Of a DNA stretch of 50,939 nucleotides, positions 7,983-15,578 are shown one piece after another. The notes below the pieces were generated by a model. That model did not search any database, was not told the DNA's origin, and saw only the letters and a program-made list of their open reading frames with translations. The stretch comes from a bacterium (GTDB lineage Bacteria; UBP18; UBA7526). The stretch is taken from NCBI GenBank assembly GCA_030615855.1, contig JAUWYL010000007.1:1-50939 (forward strand), in the 5' to 3' direction. The translations under genes were made by a program, and so were the position numbers. Within the stretch, counting starts at the first letter, position 1; each line of letters opens with the position of its first letter.

Positions 7983-8728
7983 CAAAAGCCCCCAGTTAAA
8001 TCCTCTCCATAGCGGATGCCCGCCTTGACCATGGCGTGCAAGGTGGTCCCGGGATCGCTCTCATCTGTAGGATCGGCTTTGACCGTCAAAGTAATTTTTA
8101 GCATCCCGACACGGGATGCCGGTGGTCGATCATTAAAGTAGAGATAGGAAACAACACCTTCTGTACCGGGCATGGCGGCAGTTATTGGTTGGGAACCAGC
8201 ACTATGAAAACTATAACTTCCCTCACTTGTTTGGTAAGGAGGATTGAGCACTCTCTTATAAAGGGTATAGGTCTCGCTCCCCACCCCCGGCTCGCCAGAG
8301 TACCTGGAAAACTGAATCTTCTCCACTCCTTCTGTTCCATCTATAGGGACATAGAGGGTAATCCAGCGGCCCTCCCTCGCTGATCCTCCTTCCCCGAGTT
8401 CGAAGACAACATCTGGGGTATCTCCACCTACATCGGGTAGGGCCTGCCTGATCTCATTTACCATTCTCTCAAAGGCTATTCGGACATTCTGAATCAGTTC
8501 TACCCTCTCCTCTCCTGTCTTATAGGCCTTGGTTCCCATCTTAAAGACAGTATAGAAAGCAACCATTAACAGAGAGAGTAAGGCAACAGCGACCAGAAGC
8601 TCAACAAGGGTAATTCCCATTCTTTTTGAATCGGGGAATCGGAGAACCGGGGTATCGGGGTATCGGGGAATCGGGGTATCGGGGTTCCCTTTTTCTTCCT
8701 TTTCCTGATTACCTAATAACCTGATCAC
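7982..8728 (-). CDS. gspJ: Pseudopilin GspJ-like (set A), long leader
   Basis: Mature part after 'SKRMG' is 'ITLVELLVAVALLSLLMVAF', Glu5 present, followed by 'QNVRIAFERMVNEIRQAL', the GspJ-type helix also seen in set B. The C-terminal half is beta-rich. Read from the GTG at 8728 the leader is about 36 residues. It starts with an ATCAGGTTATTAGG-type stretch and then translates GATWCCCC units (DTPIPRYP, DTPVLRFP). An ATG two codons before the cleavage site is the only closer start and would leave almost no leader. The gene overlaps gspK by one base. It probably forms the tip complex with GspI and GspK of set A. Confidence 0.84.
   Translation of the reverse strand: MIRLLGNQEKEEKGNPDTPIPRYPDTPVLRFPDSKRMGITLVELLVAVALLSLLMVAFYTVFKMGTKAYKTGEERVELIQNVRIAFERMVNEIRQALPDVGGDTPDVVFELGEGGSAREGRWITLYVPIDGTEGVEKIQFSRYSGEPGVGSETYTLYKRVLNPPYQTSEGSYSFHSAGSQPITAAMPGTEGVVSYLYFNDRPPASRVGMLKITLTVKADPTDESDPGTTLHAMVKAGIRYGEDLTGGF
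8629..8685 (-). repeat. GATWCCCC 8-base array in gspJ leader
   Basis: About seven copies of the 8-base unit GATTCCCC/GATACCCC on the minus strand, ending directly at the prepilin cleavage codons. Longest such array in the window. Confidence 0.82.
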
Positions 8729-8756
8729 TGGTCACTTTCCCACTTTCTATATTTTA

Positions 8757-9209
8757 TTACATCTTTTTCTCATAATCAGTAAAGAGGGTAACCAGTTTTA
8801 CGCTTCGCTCCCCACCATAGGGCTTATAGAAGACCTCAACCACAACTTTCTTAAGCTTGGGGTTGTTTACCGCATCCACATCACTAATTGTGGTCACCCG
8901 CTTGAACTGGAGATAATCAGTTATATCCCCATAATTCTCTGTGGTAGTGCCGCTGGATAGTTGGGCCCATCCCGTATTCCTTAATTCCTCTATCTTCGCC
9001 TGGGCCAGAAAGGAGGCCACCGTGGTATCTTGGGATATCTTACTTGCCCTGAGGCCAATAGGGAAGAGGTGCATGATGGCCAGTAGGCCAAAACCCAGGA
9101 CAATCACAGCAACCATGACCTCCAGAAGGGTGAATCCCGCTTGACGGGGAATCGGGGTATCGGGGAATCGGGGTATCGGGGTATCGGCGTAACAGAGTAT
9201 GGGGGTCAT
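8757..9209 (-). CDS. gspI: Pseudopilin GspI/PilV-like (set A)
   Basis: Mature N-terminus 'FTLLEVMVAVIVLGFGLLAIM' follows 'RQAG'; then 'GLRASKISQDTTVASFLAQ' parallels the set B GspI. I chose the ATG at 9209, which overlaps the S23-gene stop as ATGA. An ATG at 9224 is also in frame; neither has a good Shine-Dalgarno. The leader of about 23 residues consists almost wholly of DTPIPRFP-type repeats from the GATWCCCC array. Usual mature length for GspI is about 120-130, which fits. It sits between an S23-type gene and gspJ, so the ordinary H-I junction is interrupted. Confidence 0.84.
   Translation of the reverse strand: MTPILCYADTPIPRFPDTPIPRQAGFTLLEVMVAVIVLGFGLLAIMHLFPIGLRASKISQDTTVASFLAQAKIEELRNTGWAQLSSGTTTENYGDITDYLQFKRVTTISDVDAVNNPKLKKVVVEVFYKPYGGERSVKLVTLFTDYEKKM
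9146..9189 (-). repeat. GATWCCCC 8-base array in gspI leader
   Basis: Five copies of the 8-base unit on the minus strand within the leader of GspI, same type as 5720-5750 and 8629-8685. Confidence 0.82.
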
Positions 9210-9589
9210 TTGGAGATAGACCATTTGTCAGCAGTGTTAATCATTTTGACTAACTGACCAAGAATTTGTTCATATCGATTATCTAATTTCTGCCAGACGT
9301 CCTTTTTTATGTATTCCATGTGGAGTGCAAAGTCAAGCCAGCATTGTGTTTCGGCCGCCTCTCCTTCACTATCGCTGAGTTTGGAAATAAAGGCTGCTTT
9401 ATAGCGACGTTTTCTCCAGGCCTCCGCAATATTCGAACAGACAGAACGAGATGACCGACGCATCTGTTCACAAAGCGAATATCTCTCCTCTGGTGGAAAA
9501 GTTTTGCACAATTCGTGGATTTCCAATGCACATTCCATTGCCAACAGATATACCTCCAAATCCCTAAATGTCTCTGCATATCTACTCAT
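9206..9589 (-). CDS. Four-helix-bundle (S23/IVP-type) protein
   Basis: A complete 127-residue member of the 23S rRNA intervening-sequence protein family: 'FRDLEVYLLAMECALEIHEL' then 'YSLCEQMRRSSRSVCSNIAEAW', the family core with conserved 'QMRRSSxSVxxNIAE', then 'AETQCWLDFAL'. It forms a homo-oligomeric helical bundle in known structures; the function is not established. It is unusual that it stands between gspH and gspI of set A and overlaps gspI by four bases, so it is probably co-translated with pseudopilins. The ATG is at 9589. A second member lies at the left edge of the window. It may be an insertion or may have a role tied to the operon; nothing in the sequence decides. Confidence 0.85.
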   Translation of the reverse strand: MSRYAETFRDLEVYLLAMECALEIHELCKTFPPEERYSLCEQMRRSSRSVCSNIAEAWRKRRYKAAFISKLSDSEGEAAETQCWLDFALHMEYIKKDVWQKLDNRYEQILGQLVKMINTADKWSISK

Positions 9590-9657
9590 CCCTTACTCCC
9601 ATACTCCGTTACTCCCTTACTCCACCACTCTGTTTCTCCCATTCTCCGTTTCATCCC
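9590..9657. repeat. TTACTCC word array in spacer
   Basis: The spacer between gspH and the S23-type gene is made of TTACTCC/CCGTTACTCC-type words in one orientation, ending with TCTGTTTCTCC and CCGTTTCA. The same word family is translated in the gspH leader at 6477-6513. Confidence 0.7.
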
Positions 9658-10194
9658 TTAATCTTCCCAGCTATCATAGATTCTCGCCCGGGCAGTCGGG
9701 GATTTAAGCGTTACTTTATAGAAGTTCTTGAGCCCTTTGTCTTTTAACCAAACACTTCCCGCGGTAACCGTGCTTTTGGGTGAGAATTTATGATAAGCCG
9801 TCCCGGTGTCTGTATCCGCTGGAACGGGATCCGGAGTGCCAGGGTTCGATGCTTGGCCTCCCGTGCCTGCTTTGACCCGGGCGATGATTGCCATATCGGG
9901 AAGGGCTTGCTCCGTGCCAAAGTCCGGATTCTTCCCTGAAGTAATATAGATGGAATAGGATTGGACCCAGATGGTTTCATTATTACAGTCATAGACTGCA
10001 AGATAATTTTCTCTCTCTGTGACCGCCTTCTGCCGGGCGAGGCGCATGACGTTCACCACATCCCTGGCCGCCACCTTGACGCTCGTCGTCTCCCTGAAAT
10101 TCTTGAATATAGCAAAGGCCGCCAGGGCCATAAGAGCAATAATAAATATTACGGTCATTAGCTCTATAATAGAGAAGCCATTTCTTTTATTCAT
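9658..10194 (-). CDS. gspH: Pseudopilin GspH/FimT-like (set A)
   Basis: A 178-residue pseudopilin with a normal short leader 'MNKRNG' and mature start 'FSIIELMTVIFIIALMALAAF' with Glu5. The following 'VAARDVVNVMRLARQKAV' is the GspH helix. The C-terminal beta domain ends 'ARARIYDSWED'. Start ATG at 10194. Compared with its set B copy (5914-6564) the globular parts align end to end, but here the leader carries no repeat words. It is the first minor pseudopilin after gspG. A Cys in the middle ('YDCNNE') is absent from the set B protein. Confidence 0.86.
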   Translation of the reverse strand: MNKRNGFSIIELMTVIFIIALMALAAFAIFKNFRETTSVKVAARDVVNVMRLARQKAVTERENYLAVYDCNNETIWVQSYSIYITSGKNPDFGTEQALPDMAIIARVKAGTGGQASNPGTPDPVPADTDTGTAYHKFSPKSTVTAGSVWLKDKGLKNFYKVTLKSPTARARIYDSWED

Positions 10195-10450
10195 TATAAT
10201 ACTTCACGGATGAGCACGGATTGACTAAACGGATTAGCACTGATTCAATCACCAACGGGGATGTTCTGATAATCTAGGAAATCGAGCTGCGCCCGTCTGG
10301 CCGTCGGACAGACAACCCTTCAACGTATAACGAAAAACGAAACTGGTTAACTGTTATGTATGATTGCCCCCCCACCACTTTTAAGCAAATCTAATTTTGG
10401 AAATCTTGAAAAGTGGTGGAGGGTTATATACTAAAGTGGGTCATCCACTC
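10195..10450. repeat. Spacer after gspG with hairpins and CACGGATT words
   Basis: A 256-base spacer. Next to gspH lie CACGGATT-type words (10201-10250). A near-palindrome lies at 10295-10313 (GTCTG...CAGAC around CCGTCGG). A perfect 11-base inverted repeat (10372-10382 with 10409-10419) follows the gspG stop. A 5-base inverted repeat sits at 10435-10449, right after the stop. No gene seen. Confidence 0.6.
10372..10419 (-). promoter_or_regulatory. Hairpin downstream of gspG (possible attenuator)
   Basis: CCACCACTTTT and AAAAGTGGTGG form a perfect 11-base stem with a 26-base loop, about 32 bases after the gspG stop on the coding strand. It is followed by G residues rather than a T-run, so it is not a standard intrinsic terminator. 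In pilin-like operons a stem here can stabilise the major pilin message relative to downstream genes; that is inference. Confidence 0.5.
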
Positions 10451-10930
10451 TTAGGGACTCTTGAACTCACCAGGGTTGACGTAGACTACAGAGTAGGTAG
10501 GCGCACCTTCATACTCTCCACCCCTGCACCAGATGGTGTATCTCGAAGGCCTGCCAGAGGTAACAGCTTGGTATCCGTAGGGGTTACCCCAGGGATCATC
10601 CGGCCAATTGCTGGTGTGTTTTCTGAACTTCATATAGGGGCCGGACCAGTTATCACCGATTGATTCAGCATCTGTTACCAGTGATTTTAGCCCGTAGCTG
10701 CCAGATGTTGACCCGGGCTTAGTGTCGCTACCACTCAAGGGATACTGGTCGCAGTCCAGGTAGTACATCTCGCAGGCAGTAGTCATGCTATCCAGGTCTG
10801 CCCAGCCACCGCCCTCCTTGGCCTTCCTCTGCTGCATCATGAACCTTGGTAGGGCAACGGCAGCTAAGATCCCGATGATGACTACTACCACCATCAACTC
10901 AATCAGCGTAAAACCCTTCTCTCTCTTCAT
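10451..10930 (-). CDS. gspG: Major pseudopilin GspG
   Basis: A 159-residue major pseudopilin. Leader 'MKREKG' is cleaved before 'FTLIELMVVVVIIGILAAVAL', then 'PRFMMQQRKAKE'. The C-terminal half carries 'WPDDPWGNPYGYQ', the GspG calcium-site and 'DPWGNPY' signature that distinguishes it from type IV pilins. The ATG at 10930 has GGAGGTGA upstream; an open frame continues eight codons further but lacks a site. It is preceded by a good sigma-70-like promoter at 11101-11130 and followed by a hairpin, both consistent with separate, higher expression of the shaft subunit. Confidence 0.93.
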   Translation of the reverse strand: MKREKGFTLIELMVVVVIIGILAAVALPRFMMQQRKAKEGGGWADLDSMTTACEMYYLDCDQYPLSGSDTKPGSTSGSYGLKSLVTDAESIGDNWSGPYMKFRKHTSNWPDDPWGNPYGYQAVTSGRPSRYTIWCRGGEYEGAPTYSVVYVNPGEFKSP

Positions 10931-10984
10931 TCTTCTCACCTCCTCTCTATACACGGATTTCTTTGTTTTGCTTACTGTTTGGGA

Positions 10985-11197
10985 TTAAACACACGGATAA
11001 TCACGGATAAAATCTTAGACACGGATTTTCACAGATTGGAAACGAATTAGCACGGATTTATCTGTGACCATCCGTAAAGAATCTGTGATTATCTGTGTAT
11101 ATAATATCATAGTAAATTTCTATTTGTCAAGGATTTTCTAGTATTTGCTGATTCTTACTTTTTAATTTTACATTTTGCATTTTGCATTTTGCATTTT
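10985..11197. repeat. CACGGATT words and GCATTTT array upstream of gspG
   Basis: 10985-11095 has CACGGATAATC/CACGGATT words, then the reverse-complement form (ATCTGTGATTATCTGTG), making an imperfect palindrome that would lie in the gspG 5' leader RNA. 11160-11197 has GCATTTT 7-base units. The promoter lies between the two. Confidence 0.7.
11101..11130 (-). promoter_or_regulatory. Sigma-70-type promoter upstream of gspG
   Basis: On the minus strand TTGACA (11130-11125) is followed by an 18-base spacer and TATTAT (11106-11101). Both boxes match consensus well. The transcript would start about 160 bases before the gspG ATG, with the palindromic word array inside its leader. Prediction by eye. 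Confidence 0.55.
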
Positions 11198-12136
11198 TCA
11201 ATGTTCCTCAAGGAGCCTCTCCATCTCCCTTACTACATCATAATCAGAATCTTTTGCTTCTGCATATCCTTCAAGTCCCGTTCCAGGATAGAGGGCCTCC
11301 AGGATCTCTCTTCCTTCTGGCGACTGGCCTAACTTTAAGAAGGCTTTAGATATCTTCTTCACTAACTTCTTATCCAAGTCAGGTCTTACGGCAAAGGGCT
11401 CATTCGATATGGGTGGAGTGCGGGCAATGACTTTCAATTCCTCTATCTTCTCCGGCTCTTCCCGGAAGGTGCTCTTCCGGGCATCATCGAAGCAGGCCCC
11501 GGCAGCAAAGTTTTTATGATAGACATTCAAGACCACCCCATCGTGGGTCCCGGTAAAGAATACTCTTTTAAAGTCCTTATCCGGGTCAATCCCTTTCTTT
11601 AGGAGAAGAACCTTAGGATAGAGGTAGCCAGAGGCCGACTCCCTATCCGTGAAGCAGAAACTCTTACCTCTCAAATCATTTAAGGTATTGATTCCAGAAT
11701 CCTTCCTCACAATGATTAAGGAACGGTAGGTAGCTGAGCCATGACGGATGGGCTTCAGGATGGCGTAATAGCCTGCTCGCTCATTCCCCTCAACATAAGA
11801 CTTGGGTCCCAGATGAACCAGATCATAGATCTTCTTCTCCATCCCTTTAATCATGGCCTCATAGTCCCTTGCGAACTGGAACCTCACCCTCATACCCAGT
11901 TCCTTCTCTAAGTATCTGATCAAGGGCTGTGACCTTTTCAGGAGTCTTACCACGTTCTCTGCGGGCACCCTTCCGATGACCAGGACCTCTTTCTCTTCTT
12001 TGGCCCTTGCCCTCTCTATCACTTGAGAAGGAAGAGGAGCCCTTATAAAATTGTAGTAGTAATAGCCCCCCAGGATTAGGGCCAGAAAAAGAACCAGGAT
12101 TATCGGAGTTATCCACTTTATTTTCTTAGCCATCAT
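11198..12136 (-). CDS. PhnD-like periplasmic binding protein, membrane-anchored
   Basis: About 312 residues from the ATG at 12136: 'MMAKKIKWITPIILVLFLALILGGYYYY' (a single uncleaved-looking membrane helix, here split by my reading at residues 8-26), then a type 2 periplasmic binding fold. Motifs such as 'LIRYLEKELGM', 'YDLVHLGP', 'LNDLRGKSFCFTDRESASGY' (in part) and 'HDGVVLNV' are those of the phosphonate/phosphite-binding PhnD family (PF12974). No permease or ATPase gene is near, so a role in import is uncertain; sensory or signalling use is possible. It lies inside the pilus operon between gspF and gspG, flanked by word arrays on both sides. Confidence 0.78.
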   Translation of the reverse strand: MMAKKIKWITPIILVLFLALILGGYYYYNFIRAPLPSQVIERARAKEEKEVLVIGRVPAENVVRLLKRSQPLIRYLEKELGMRVRFQFARDYEAMIKGMEKKIYDLVHLGPKSYVEGNERAGYYAILKPIRHGSATYRSLIIVRKDSGINTLNDLRGKSFCFTDRESASGYLYPKVLLLKKGIDPDKDFKRVFFTGTHDGVVLNVYHKNFAAGACFDDARKSTFREEPEKIEELKVIARTPPISNEPFAVRPDLDKKLVKKISKAFLKLGQSPEGREILEALYPGTGLEGYAEAKDSDYDVVREMERLLEEH

Positions 12137-12148
12137 TACCCCCATAAT

Positions 12149-12390
12149 TAAGTTGATACGTTGATAAGTCAACAAGTTAATACGAGAATACGAAAATAAG
12201 TGAATAAGTCATTGGGTCTCGGGTTACGGGTCTCGGGTTACGAGTTAAAACCCGTTTATTGTAATTTGTAACTCGCAACCCGTCACTCGCAACTCGTTAT
12301 TTCTTCTCCTCTGCCCCTTTTTCTTATCTACGTATTTTCTTATTTTCTTGTTTTCTTATTTTCCCTTGTTAACTTGTATTCTCGTCAACT
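12149..12390. repeat. Nested palindromic word array
   Basis: Clearest nested case. Outer left arm (12149-12200) repeats AAGTTGATA/AACAAGTTAATACGAGAATACG; outer right arm (12323-12390) carries the reverse complement (TTGTTAACTTGTATTCTCGTCAACT, in pieces). Inside, 12214-12252 repeats CGGGTCTCGGGTTACG and 12265-12296 carries its reverse complement ACTCGCAACCCGTCACTCG. No gene is present in these 263 bases. Confidence 0.8.
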
Positions 12391-12399
12391 CCGTTGCCG

Positions 12400-13623
12400 T
12401 TAGCCCGACATGGCGCTCATCTGGAAGATGGGAAGGTACATGGCGATTACGATGAAGCCCACCACCAGTCCCATACCCAGTATTAGGATAGGCTCTAAGA
12501 CGCTGGTTAGGGCGGCCACCGTAGTATCTACCTCCCGGTCGTAGGCATCGGAGACCTTTATGAGCATGTTATCCAGGGCGCCCGTCTCCTCACCCACGGC
12601 GATCATATGGACTACCATGGGAGGGAAGACCGGGCTCTTCCCTAAAGGACCAGCAATGGACTCCCCTTCCCTTATGCTATTATGGACCGCCACCATGGCC
12701 CGGGCTATCACCTCATTCCCTGCGGTATCTCTTACAATTAAGAGGGCCTGTAAGATGGGGACCCCACTGGTAATCAGGGTTCCTAAGGTGCGGGCGAACC
12801 GGGAGAGGGCGCTCTTCTTCACCAGTTCTCCCAAGATGGGTATCCTGAGTTTGATCTTATCTGCCTGATACCTCCCCTCCTCCTTCCTCACCCACATTCT
12901 GTAGACAGCAATCAGGACCAGGATGGCCAAGAGGTTCACCCACCAGAAGCCCCTCAAGAAGTCGCTTATCACCATCATTATCTTCGTGGGAAGGGGAAGG
13001 GTAAGAGCAACCTCCTCAAACATGCCGACGAAGGTGGGGATGATGGCGATGGTCAAAAAGAGGACCACTCCTATTCCCACCATAATGACCAGGGCGGGAT
13101 AGACCATGGCCCCCTTCACCTTGGCCCTCACTGCTTGGTCCTTCTCGCTGAACTCCGCCAACCGGGCCAGGACGACCTCTAAGACCCCGCCTGCCTCACC
13201 AGCCTTTATCATGTTGACATAGAGTTTGTTAAATGTCCTGGGGTGCTTGGCTAAGGCATCGGAGAAGGTGCCTCCTCCCTGAACGCTGGCGGCGATATCC
13301 TTTATCTGGACCTTAAGATTGGGGTTCTCTGTCTGTTCGCCTAAAACAGTGAGGCTACGCAGCAGGGGAAGTCCAGAGTCGATGAGGGTGGAGAGCTGCC
13401 TGGTGAAGGTTACGATATCTTTTCCTTTTACTCTCTTGCCCGCAAACATTCCTAAGAAGGTATCTAATATTCCACCCTTGGCTGCCTTCTCCTCCCTGAC
13501 CTCCAGGGGAAGATAGCCCATATCCCTTAAACGTCCTAAGGCGAGCCTCTCATTATCCGCATCCAGGGTTCCTGCTACCTCTGTCCCTGCCTTATCCAGG
13601 GCCTTGTAAGCAAAAGTGGCCAT
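12400..13623 (-). CDS. gspF: Inner-membrane platform protein GspF/PilC
   Basis: A 407-residue polytopic platform protein. It has two GspF domains: the first begins 'FTRQLSTLIDSGLPLLRSL', the second 'FARTLGTLITSGVPILQAL', each with the 'F(T/A)R.L.TLI.SG.P(L/I)L' signature. Three membrane segments lie near residues 172-195, 222-241 and 375-400. Its cytoplasmic N-terminus ('FAYKALDKAGTEVAGTLDADN') is standard. Length is normal for the family. The ATG at 13623 is preceded by GAGTGAGGTGAGAA, which comes from a recurrent word CCGAACGGAGTGAGG. It works with PilB/PilT in pseudopilin or pilin polymerisation. Confidence 0.94.
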   Translation of the reverse strand: MATFAYKALDKAGTEVAGTLDADNERLALGRLRDMGYLPLEVREEKAAKGGILDTFLGMFAGKRVKGKDIVTFTRQLSTLIDSGLPLLRSLTVLGEQTENPNLKVQIKDIAASVQGGGTFSDALAKHPRTFNKLYVNMIKAGEAGGVLEVVLARLAEFSEKDQAVRAKVKGAMVYPALVIMVGIGVVLFLTIAIIPTFVGMFEEVALTLPLPTKIMMVISDFLRGFWWVNLLAILVLIAVYRMWVRKEEGRYQADKIKLRIPILGELVKKSALSRFARTLGTLITSGVPILQALLIVRDTAGNEVIARAMVAVHNSIREGESIAGPLGKSPVFPPMVVHMIAVGEETGALDNMLIKVSDAYDREVDTTVAALTSVLEPILILGMGLVVGFIVIAMYLPIFQMSAMSG

Positions 13624-13727
13624 TTCTCACCTCACTCCGTTCGGTACACTGATTATTACAGATATTAACACTGATTAGCACTGATTATCCGTGCCCATCC
13701 GTTCTTACATCCGTGCTAATCCGTGCT
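13624..13727. repeat. Palindromic CACTGATT/CCGTG word spacer
   Basis: Left part repeats AACACTGATTAGCACTGATT, right part repeats ATCCGTGCTAATCCGTGC, its near reverse complement. The first 15 bases carry the GAACGGAGTGAGG word that supplies the gspF ribosome-binding site. Confidence 0.7.
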
Positions 13728-15578
13728 TTAAGATTGTTCTGGCTTACTCTTCTCTTCGGCGGGCTTTGCGGTCTCTTCTGCGGCCTCTGCGGTTGCAGGC
13801 TTTTCTTCCTCGGGTGGCTTCTCCTCTGGGAGGGTTTCTTCCTCTGCAGTAGTTGCCCGGGCAAGTTCCTCTATGGTCATCTCTCCCGCTATTATCTTCC
13901 TCCAGCCATCCTCAAATAGGCTGCCCATCCCGGTCTCTCTGGCCTTGGCAGTTATTGCTGATGTCGAGGCCCGGGTCAGAATTAGTTCCCTCAGAGGATC
14001 ATTCATAATTAGTAACTCTGCGATGGCGCTACGACCATGATAGCCGGTATGGGCGCATTCCGGGCATCCCTTCCCTCTATAGAATTTGACCCCCTTAATA
14101 TCCTCTTCAGTCAATCCAATATCCCTCACTACCCTGGGATCCGGAGTATAGGGTTCCTTGCATTTCTTGCATATAGTCCTCACCAGTCTCTGGGCAAGGA
14201 TGGCCTCTAAGGTGGAGGTCATTAAGAAGGGCTCGATCCCCATATCGATTAGCCTGGTGATGGCTCCCGGGGCATCGTTGGTATGTAATGTGGAGAAGAC
14301 CAGGTGACCGGTGAGAGAGGCCTGAACCGCAAGCTGGGCGGTCTCCAAGTCCCTAATCTCACCCACCAGAATGACATCCGGGTCCTGACGAAGGATGTGC
14401 CTTAGACCCCGAGTAAAGGTGAGGCCTATCTTGGGGTTGATGGGCTCCTGGATGATCCCGTGGAGTTGATACTCCACCGGATCCTCTAAAGTTATGATCT
14501 TCAGATCCGGTCTATTTATCCTGGCCAAGGAGGCATAGAGGGTGGTGGTCTTCCCGCAGCCCGTGGGCCCGGTAACCAATATGATCCCGTTTGGACGATG
14601 AATGAGTTCCTTTAGCTGCTCCTCTATTCCTTTCGAGAAGCCGAGTTGCTCAAGTTCTACCATGATGGCTGATTTATCCAGGACCCTCATGACCACGCTC
14701 TCCCCGAAGATGGTGGGGAGACAGGAGACCCTCAGGTCGATCTCCCTCCCCCCCATGACGATCCTTATCCTCCCATCCTGGGGGAGCCTCCTCTCTGCGA
14801 TATTGAGATCGGCCATAATCTTAAACCTTGAGATAATCGCTGTCTGGAGGTGCTTGGGAGGGGGGGCGATCTCATGTAATACCCCATCCACCCGATACCT
14901 CACTTTGAGACTGTCCTCAAAGGGCTCGATGTGAATATCAGAGGCCCGATCCTTTATGGCCTGCATCAGGATGAGGTTGACCAGCTTTATGATGGGGGCC
15001 TCAGAGGCCATCCTCTTGAGGTCCGCGATATCCTCCTCTGCTGCCTCCTCCACCACTTCTGCCACCCCTCCGCTCATGGACTCTATCATCTGCTCCACCG
15101 TCTCCTCCCCTACCCCATAGTACTTCTCTATGGCCTTCATCACCTCATCCTCGGAAGCGATGACCGGCTTCACCTGACCATCGATAATGAGGCGCAGGTC
15201 ATCTAAGGCATGGACGTTCAGGGGATCAGCGAGGGCCACGGTCAAAACATCCCCCTTCCTCTCAATGGGGATTACCTTATAGAGGTGGGCGAAGGGGGGA
15301 GAGATGGTATCCAAGAGATCCTCATCTATCTTATGATCCTTAAGGCTTATCACCTCCATGCCGAACTGCTTTCCTAAGGCATCTAATATCTCTTCCTCTG
15401 TGGCATAGTTATTCTTAATCAATATCTTGCCCAGCCTCTCATGGGTGCTCTTCTGCTCCTGCAGGGCACGATTCAACTCCTCCTCTGTAATGACCCCGGC
15501 ATTCTTCAATATCTGACCTAAGGGCCGCTGCTGAAAGGCAGGGGCAGGAGGAATTCTCCTTGGTCTTCTCTCTGCCAT
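13728..15578 (-). CDS. pilB: PilB/GspE-type assembly ATPase (copy 1)
   Basis: A 616-residue hexameric secretion ATPase. The N-terminal MshEN domain covers residues 20-150 ('LGQILKNAGVITEEELNRAL', split here). The catalytic core has Walker A 'GPTGCGKTT' at 337-345, an Asp box 'ITLEDPVEY', Walker B 'RQDPDVILVGEIRD' and a His box 'TGHLVFSTLHTND'. Zinc Cys pairs lie at 470/473 and 505/508. Walker A has Cys where Ser is usual, a common variant. The C-terminal 40 residues are low-complexity ATAEAAEETA, encoded by the same word array as the PilMN tail. The ATG overlaps the pilT stop by one base. It powers assembly with GspF. Confidence 0.93.
   Translation of the reverse strand: MAERRPRRIPPAPAFQQRPLGQILKNAGVITEEELNRALQEQKSTHERLGKILIKNNYATEEEILDALGKQFGMEVISLKDHKIDEDLLDTISPPFAHLYKVIPIERKGDVLTVALADPLNVHALDDLRLIIDGQVKPVIASEDEVMKAIEKYYGVGEETVEQMIESMSGGVAEVVEEAAEEDIADLKRMASEAPIIKLVNLILMQAIKDRASDIHIEPFEDSLKVRYRVDGVLHEIAPPPKHLQTAIISRFKIMADLNIAERRLPQDGRIRIVMGGREIDLRVSCLPTIFGESVVMRVLDKSAIMVELEQLGFSKGIEEQLKELIHRPNGIILVTGPTGCGKTTTLYASLARINRPDLKIITLEDPVEYQLHGIIQEPINPKIGLTFTRGLRHILRQDPDVILVGEIRDLETAQLAVQASLTGHLVFSTLHTNDAPGAITRLIDMGIEPFLMTSTLEAILAQRLVRTICKKCKEPYTPDPRVVRDIGLTEEDIKGVKFYRGKGCPECAHTGYHGRSAIAELLIMNDPLRELILTRASTSAITAKARETGMGSLFEDGWRKIIAGEMTIEELARATTAEEETLPEEKPPEEEKPATAEAAEETAKPAEEKSKPEQS
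13756..13799 (-). repeat. ACCGCAGAG-type array in PilB tail
   Basis: Nine-base units of the ACCGCAGAG family encode the Ala/Thr/Glu tail of PilB. Same word as 911-955 in pilMN. Confidence 0.7.
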
